Positions 59,775 through 64,000 of a DNA stretch of 64,000 nucleotides are shown here, in pieces. The notes below the pieces were generated by a model. It ran no database searches and was not told the origin of the DNA. It was given only the letters and a program-made list of their open reading frames with translations. A program made the translations under genes and the position numbers. Location of the stretch: contig NZ_JPLA01000025.1 of NCBI RefSeq assembly GCF_001010355.1, positions 1 through 64,000 on the forward strand. Direction: 5' to 3'. How positions within the stretch are numbered: position 1 is the stretch's first letter; each line of letters opens with the position of its first letter. Origin of the DNA: Dyella japonica DSM 16301. GTDB taxonomy: Bacteria; Pseudomonadota; Gammaproteobacteria; Xanthomonadales; Rhodanobacteraceae.

Positions 59775-61817
59775 TTATTCCTCCCAGGCGGGTCGCTTGC
59801 TGATGCCGCCTTCGGTGCGCAGCGCGCTGGCGTCCATCAGCTTGCCGTCCATCATCACCAGCTCGGTATGGCGCAGATCGCCGATGTTCACTGCCGGGTT
59901 GCCGTCCACCAGCACCAGGTCCGCGTTCTTGCCCTTCTGGATGCTGCCGGTATGCGCGTCGGCGCCGACCAGATGGGCGGTGACCGCGGTGGCGCTGGCG
60001 AGCGCTTCGGCGTTGGTAAAGCCGGCCTGCACGTAGAGCTCCAGCTCGCGCACCAGTTCCAGCCCGGTGCCGTCGGTGCCGGCGACGATCGGCACGCCCG
60101 CCTTGTGCATGGCCCCGACCAGCGCCTGCAGCTTGGCGAAGCTGGCGCGGTAGTCGGCACGCGTGAGGTCCTTGGGCACGGTGAAGCCGCCCTGGCGGAA
60201 GCCGCGTTCCACCGCCGGCGGCAGCGTGCCGACGTAGGGCGCATAGGAGGGCGAGAGATCGCCGTTCTCCGGCACGTACAGGCTCTCGGCGATCACCAGG
60301 GTGGGATCGGAGGTGATGTGGCGCTGGGCCATGGTGGCGATCAGCGACTTCATCGGCTCCTTGTCCAGGTCCACGTTGCGCGCATAGCGCCCCGGGCCTT
60401 CGAAACGGCCCATGCCGTTGGATGCCTTGACCACCTCGTCGGGCATCGCCTGCATCATCACGAAGTAGATGTGGGTGATTTCGTCGTAGCCATCGTCGAT
60501 GGCCTCCTTCGGACGCATGCCGGCGGGCAGATGGCCGTGCACGTGCAAGCCATCCTTGTGCGCTTCGGCGGCGGTGGCCTTCACCCAGGCGGGGTTGAAC
60601 GTGCCGTAGATCTTGATCGCACTGAAGCCATCGGCCTTGGCCCGGTCGGCCAGCTTGATCGCTTCTTCCTGCGAAGTGGCCACCGTGGCGACCTGCGCCG
60701 TGTTCGGGCCCTTGCCGTCGATCAGCATCGACGGGTACACGTGCGGCCCGAGCAATTCACCCTTGGCGCGGCGCTGGGCGCGCGACAGCGTCTGTTCGTT
60801 GATGTTGCCCGGATCGCGCACCGAAGTGATGCCCAGCGACAGCAGCATTGGACCGCTGGCGTCGTCCGGCACGTGCTGGTGCGAATCCCACAGGCCGGGT
60901 ACCAGGGTCTTGCCCTTGCCATCGATCACCTGCGCGTTCTTGGGCACCGTTATGGAAGCGGCATCGCCCACCGCGGTGATCACGCCCTTGTCCACCAGCA
61001 CCGTTTGGCCGTCCACAAAGCGCGACCCATCCACGAAGGCGCGCACATTGGTGAATGCCACGGGGCCGGGCGGTGTCTTCAGCAGCTTGGGCACGATGGC
61101 CTTGGCATGTTGGGCGAGCGCGGCGGTCTGGGCTTTTTCGAGCGCCGGCAGCGCCGACTCGTAGCCTTCCGGCAACCACGCCAGGCCGTTGACGAAACCG
61201 AAGAAGTGGCCTGACTTGTCCACCCATACCGGCACCGGCGTATTGCTCAGGCCGGTCACCGCATACGCGGTCACCTGCTGCTTGTTGGCGCCATCGCCAA
61301 CGGTGGCGACGGTGAGTTTTTCCGCGTGCGCCTTGCCGCCGGGCAGCAGCGTGAGCGTCTTGTCCGGTGCGGTCAGCAATTTTTCGACGAGGGTGGCATT
61401 GAGGTCGAACGGGCCGCCGAAGGCAACGTATTCGGCTGGCGCACCGTAGGGCGCGGAACCCGCGTCCACCGGACTCTTCCAGCTGGCCGATCCCGCTTGC
61501 ACGGCAAACGTCTCGCCGGCATCGCCGTTGGGCGTGTGGCCGCGGATCACCACGCGCTGGATCATGCCGTCACTGCCCAGCGTGGTGCTGCTGTCCACTT
61601 CGGTCACCATGCCACGCAGCAACAGGCTTTCACGGCCCATATGCGTGCCATCGGCGGTGACCCAGCGCGACGAGCTGCCATGCTTGCCGGCCGTGGAGAC
61701 GATGGAAAAGCGCTGCGCATTGGCCGGCGGCGTGGCCAGCGAGTCGGTGGAAGCAGGTGTGTCGGCGAAGCAGGGCAGCGCCAGGAAGAGAGCGAACGCG
61801 ACGAACGGGGCACGCAT
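59775..61817 (-). CDS. Exported amidohydrolase family protein
   Basis: A 680-residue exported enzyme. Signal peptide to about residue 18. A long N-terminal region (about 220 residues) precedes the amidohydrolase barrel. Metal ligands: PGLWDSHQHVPDDASG (the HxH is HQH), IKIYG (Lys), HVHGHLP, and GTDGTGLEL near the C-terminus. It belongs to the broad Xaa-Pro dipeptidase/imidazolonepropionase-like group. The extended N-terminal region is unusual for the family. Co-directional with DUF4239. Confidence 0.85.
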   Translation of the reverse strand: MRAPFVAFALFLALPCFADTPASTDSLATPPANAQRFSIVSTAGKHGSSSRWVTADGTHMGRESLLLRGMVTEVDSSTTLGSDGMIQRVVIRGHTPNGDAGETFAVQAGSASWKSPVDAGSAPYGAPAEYVAFGGPFDLNATLVEKLLTAPDKTLTLLPGGKAHAEKLTVATVGDGANKQQVTAYAVTGLSNTPVPVWVDKSGHFFGFVNGLAWLPEGYESALPALEKAQTAALAQHAKAIVPKLLKTPPGPVAFTNVRAFVDGSRFVDGQTVLVDKGVITAVGDAASITVPKNAQVIDGKGKTLVPGLWDSHQHVPDDASGPMLLSLGITSVRDPGNINEQTLSRAQRRAKGELLGPHVYPSMLIDGKGPNTAQVATVATSQEEAIKLADRAKADGFSAIKIYGTFNPAWVKATAAEAHKDGLHVHGHLPAGMRPKEAIDDGYDEITHIYFVMMQAMPDEVVKASNGMGRFEGPGRYARNVDLDKEPMKSLIATMAQRHITSDPTLVIAESLYVPENGDLSPSYAPYVGTLPPAVERGFRQGGFTVPKDLTRADYRASFAKLQALVGAMHKAGVPIVAGTDGTGLELVRELELYVQAGFTNAEALASATAVTAHLVGADAHTGSIQKGKNADLVLVDGNPAVNIGDLRHTELVMMDGKLMDASALRTEGGISKRPAWEE

Positions 61818-61974
61818 AGGAAAGCCTCCGGTGGGTTCGCGGCGCAGTATGGCCGTCTTGCACGCCGCGCCATAGTGCTGGGCGGGGTGCCAAATGGGCT
61901 ATGGGCTGGTCTTGACGCAGGGACGACGCACGTTGGCGGCAGACTCCCCGTGGCAGGGGCTCGGAGAGGCGAGC

Positions 61975-63102
61975 ATGAGATCGACCCATCCCGACGTGCT
62001 CATCGTCGGCGCCGGTCCCACGGGGCTGGCTGCAGCCCTGTTGCTCGCGCACCGGCGTGTCGCCGTGCGCATCATCGATACGGCCCGCGTCGCGGCCACC
62101 ACCTCCAAGGCGCTGGCTGTGAACAGCCGGACGCTGGAGATGCTCCAGAGCACCGGTGTCTCCGACCAGATCGTTTCCGAAGGATGGCCCGTGCGCGGCG
62201 CCACCTTGCACGAGGACGGCCACGATGTGCTCGCCTTCGACCTCCCGCCTGCACAGGACGCGCGGTCCTTGATGACCGTGCTGCCGCAGGCGCGTACCGA
62301 AGCGCTGCTGGCCAAGGCTTTGGCGGCCAAGGGCGTGACGGTGGAGCGCGGCGTCACCTTCCAGTCGTTGTCGCAGGACCTGACTGAAGTCACCGCCACG
62401 CTGCAGCACGCTGATGGCGGCGCGGAACAGGTCACCAGCCGCCTGCTGTTCGGCGCCGATGGCGCGCGCAGCGCCACGCGCGCCGCGTTGAAACTCGATT
62501 TTCCCGGCAGCGGCCTGGCCGAACCCTGGCTGCTGTGGGACGTGGCGATGCAGACCTCGTTCGACCTGGATCGCGCGCACATCCTGTTCGAGCGCGATGG
62601 TTTCATCTTCCTGCTGCGGCTCGCCGACGACGTGTGGCGGGTGATCGGCAACACCCATGATCCGCTCGCGACCTTGCGCCGCTACGGCAGCCTGGGCCAG
62701 GTGTCGTGGGAATCGCAATTCCATGTCAGCCATCGCGTGGCCTCGCAGGCTGGCGTGGGGCGTGTGGCACTGGGCGGCGATGCCGCGCACATCCATTCGC
62801 CGATCGGTGCGCGCGGCATGAACCTGGGGATTGAAGACGCCTATGTGTATGCGGATTGCGCCGCCGACGCACTGGCCGGCGACATGGGCCGCATGAACGA
62901 CTACGCCGCGCTGCGCCACGCCGTGCACAAATCCGTCGTGCGCCGCATCGGCGCCCTGACGCGCATGGTGCATGGACGGCCCCCGTGGCTGCGCTGGATT
63001 CGCGATGGCGTGGTGCCCGTGGCAGGACATCTTTCGTTTGCGCGGCAATTGATGATGCGCACCGCCGGCGGCCTCGACCACCCGCTGAAGACGCGGCGCT
63101 AG
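61975..63102 (+). CDS. FAD-dependent monooxygenase
   Basis: A 375-residue flavoprotein of the PheA/MhpA-type group. FAD-binding GxGxxG is in VLIVGAGPTGLAAALLLAHR, the DG motif in LLFGADGARSATR, and the second FAD motif in ALGGDAAHIHSPIGARGMNLG. Likely hydroxylates an aromatic substrate; identity unknown. ATG 61975 has GGAGAGGCGAG upstream. Divergent from the amidohydrolase gene. Confidence 0.9.
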   Translation: MRSTHPDVLIVGAGPTGLAAALLLAHRRVAVRIIDTARVAATTSKALAVNSRTLEMLQSTGVSDQIVSEGWPVRGATLHEDGHDVLAFDLPPAQDARSLMTVLPQARTEALLAKALAAKGVTVERGVTFQSLSQDLTEVTATLQHADGGAEQVTSRLLFGADGARSATRAALKLDFPGSGLAEPWLLWDVAMQTSFDLDRAHILFERDGFIFLLRLADDVWRVIGNTHDPLATLRRYGSLGQVSWESQFHVSHRVASQAGVGRVALGGDAAHIHSPIGARGMNLGIEDAYVYADCAADALAGDMGRMNDYAALRHAVHKSVVRRIGALTRMVHGRPPWLRWIRDGVVPVAGHLSFARQLMMRTAGGLDHPLKTRR

Positions 63103-63249
63103 GTCGGCCAGGCCAGCCTCAAGTTCACCCTCGCACGGCCGATAACCGGGCATACGCGACATCCGATCCGGACGATGGCGCGGTGTCCTGTTGTCGCGGC
63201 GCCGAACGTCGCGACGCTGTCGTATCGCCCGATGGGATGTAGCAAACGC

Positions 63250-63618
63250 ATGAACGCACACAAGCCGCACGTGAAGGGTAATCGCGTGGATTGGGCCGAT
63301 CCTCGCCTGCAGGCCTTACTGCGTCGATCTGAAAACTGGAAGCTCGACAACCGCGGCACCTACACCCCCAAGGATGTGCAGATCCACCTCGGCTGGGGCG
63401 CCACCAGCGGCCGTCCCGCCGTGCTGGTGTGGGAGCGCGACCAGGTGATGATGCTCGAAACCCGCTACGCCATCGCGCTGGGCGAACAGGTGCGGGTGGA
63501 CGAGCCGCAGGGCGAAAAGCTGCGCAGCGTATGGGGCATCGTGGTCGAAGGCCGCGAAGGTTTCCGCGCGGAAGACCGCGACAACGGTGTCCACCTGCAC
63601 TGGCTGCATCTGCGCTGA
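63250..63618 (+). CDS. Uncharacterised small protein
   Basis: A 122-residue soluble protein without signal peptide. Beta-rich composition (VQIHLGWGATSGRPAVLVWERDQVMMLETRYAIALGE) and a hydrophobic end LHWLHLR. A PilZ-like barrel is possible but not supported by the usual RxxxR or DxSxxG motifs. GGGA lies upstream of ATG 63250. Converges on the thioesterase. Confidence 0.65.
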   Translation: MNAHKPHVKGNRVDWADPRLQALLRRSENWKLDNRGTYTPKDVQIHLGWGATSGRPAVLVWERDQVMMLETRYAIALGEQVRVDEPQGEKLRSVWGIVVEGREGFRAEDRDNGVHLHWLHLR

Positions 63619-63651
63619 GATGCCGGCCGCCTGGAGCAGCCTCGCACAGCG

Positions 63652-64000
63652 CTAGACGACGGGCAGCGGCGGCACCGTCGCCGGCGTGCCATTCGAATCG
63701 AGCGCGACCATTACGAAGCGACCGGTGGTACAGACGCGACGATCGCCGGTGAGCGGATCCTCCCCGGTCAGCTCCACTTCCACCGTCATCGAGCTGCGGC
63801 CCACATGCACGATACGTGCAACCAGCTCGGCCAGCTGACCGGTGCGCACGGGCACCTTGAAATTCACTTCCTCGGAGCGCGCGGTGACCACCGTGCGCCG
63901 GGCGTGGCGTGAGGCGACGATGAAAGCCGCCTTGTCCATCCATGCCAGCGCCTGCCCGCCGAACAGCGTGCCCAGATGGTTGGTGTGGTCGGGAAACACC
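63652..64000 (-). CDS. Hotdog-fold acyl-CoA thioesterase, partial
   Basis: The C-terminal about 115 residues of an acyl-CoA thioesterase (YciA/4HBT type); the start is beyond the right window edge. The visible N-terminal segment FPDHTNHLGTLFGGQALAWMDKAA is the catalytic helix of the family, with Asp in WMDKAA, and EEVNFKVPVRTGQL follows. It hydrolyses acyl-CoA. Only partial, because the window ends. Confidence 0.88.
   Translation of the reverse strand, partial: VFPDHTNHLGTLFGGQALAWMDKAAFIVASRHARRTVVTARSEEVNFKVPVRTGQLAELVARIVHVGRSSMTVEVELTGEDPLTGDRRVCTTGRFVMVALDSNGTPATVPPLPVV

Overview
The window is high-GC, densely coded DNA that looks like the chromosome of a Xanthomonadales gammaproteobacterium, probably Rhodanobacteraceae (Dyella, Rhodanobacter or Luteibacter type). 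This is inferred from gene content: a two-domain QueF, an RraB-like protein, a large TonB-dependent receptor, many secreted peptidases, many sensor kinases and tandem stem-loop repeats. There is no prophage, IS element, CRISPR array or plasmid gene. It is mostly core and regulatory DNA with some conflict or signalling genes.

Layout. 1-2.5 kb: tandem stem-loop repeats, tRNA-Arg(CCG), a Blh/ETHE1-type persulfide dioxygenase, CsbD-like and HdeD-like stress proteins. 2.5-12 kb: a lipoprotein, queF, and four exported hydrolases (M1 peptidase, S45 acylase, S8 subtilase, amidohydrolase). 12-14.2 kb: small enzymes, a UBP zinc-finger protein, an RraB-like protein and a small secreted protein whose ribosome binding site lies in a perfect hairpin. 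14.3-20.2 kb: a SLOG-like/four-TM protein divergent from a TIR-TM-TPR protein, with a near-consensus Crp/Clp palindrome between them, then three small uncharacterised genes. 20.5-25.8 kb: DUF3309, a hybrid histidine kinase, a pseudouridine-synthase-like protein without the expected catalytic aspartate, and membrane proteins. 25.8-33.7 kb: a two-gene operon of a c-type-haem sensor (DUF3365-HAMP) and a second TIR protein, then a giant kinase-like/ATPase/GAF/PAS/histidine-kinase protein. 34-41.5 kb: RcnB-like protein and a bufferin-type copper/redox operon (Ohr, two Cys-rich precursors, DoxX, alpha/beta hydrolase, MNIO/DUF692, DUF2063), divergent from a redoxin-response regulator-histidine kinase operon across a promoter with five GATACA repeats. 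41.6-50.4 kb: another hybrid kinase, a Tyr/Gln-rich secreted protein, and a TonB receptor-acid phosphatase-two-component cluster. 50.5-64 kb: an autotransporter with ~68-residue repeats, a cupin, an oxidoreductase, a divergent LysR/aldo-keto reductase pair, DUF4239, an amidohydrolase, an FAD monooxygenase, and a thioesterase cut by the window edge.

The best candidate for an undescribed system is the SLOG-4TM/TIR-TM-TPR pair at 14.3-18.5 kb. It has the same logic as Thoeris (a TIR signal-maker and a SLOG signal-receiver) but with a membrane output instead of SIR2. Second are the haem-sensor/TIR operon at 25.9-27.5 kb and the dual-precursor bufferin operon with an internal hairpin after the precursor gene. 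Two sets of regulatory repeats also stand out: CTAAG-N6-CTAAG boxes before two targets flanking a PmrA/QseB-like two-component system, and the GATACA array. All functions are read from sequence motifs without any database search.
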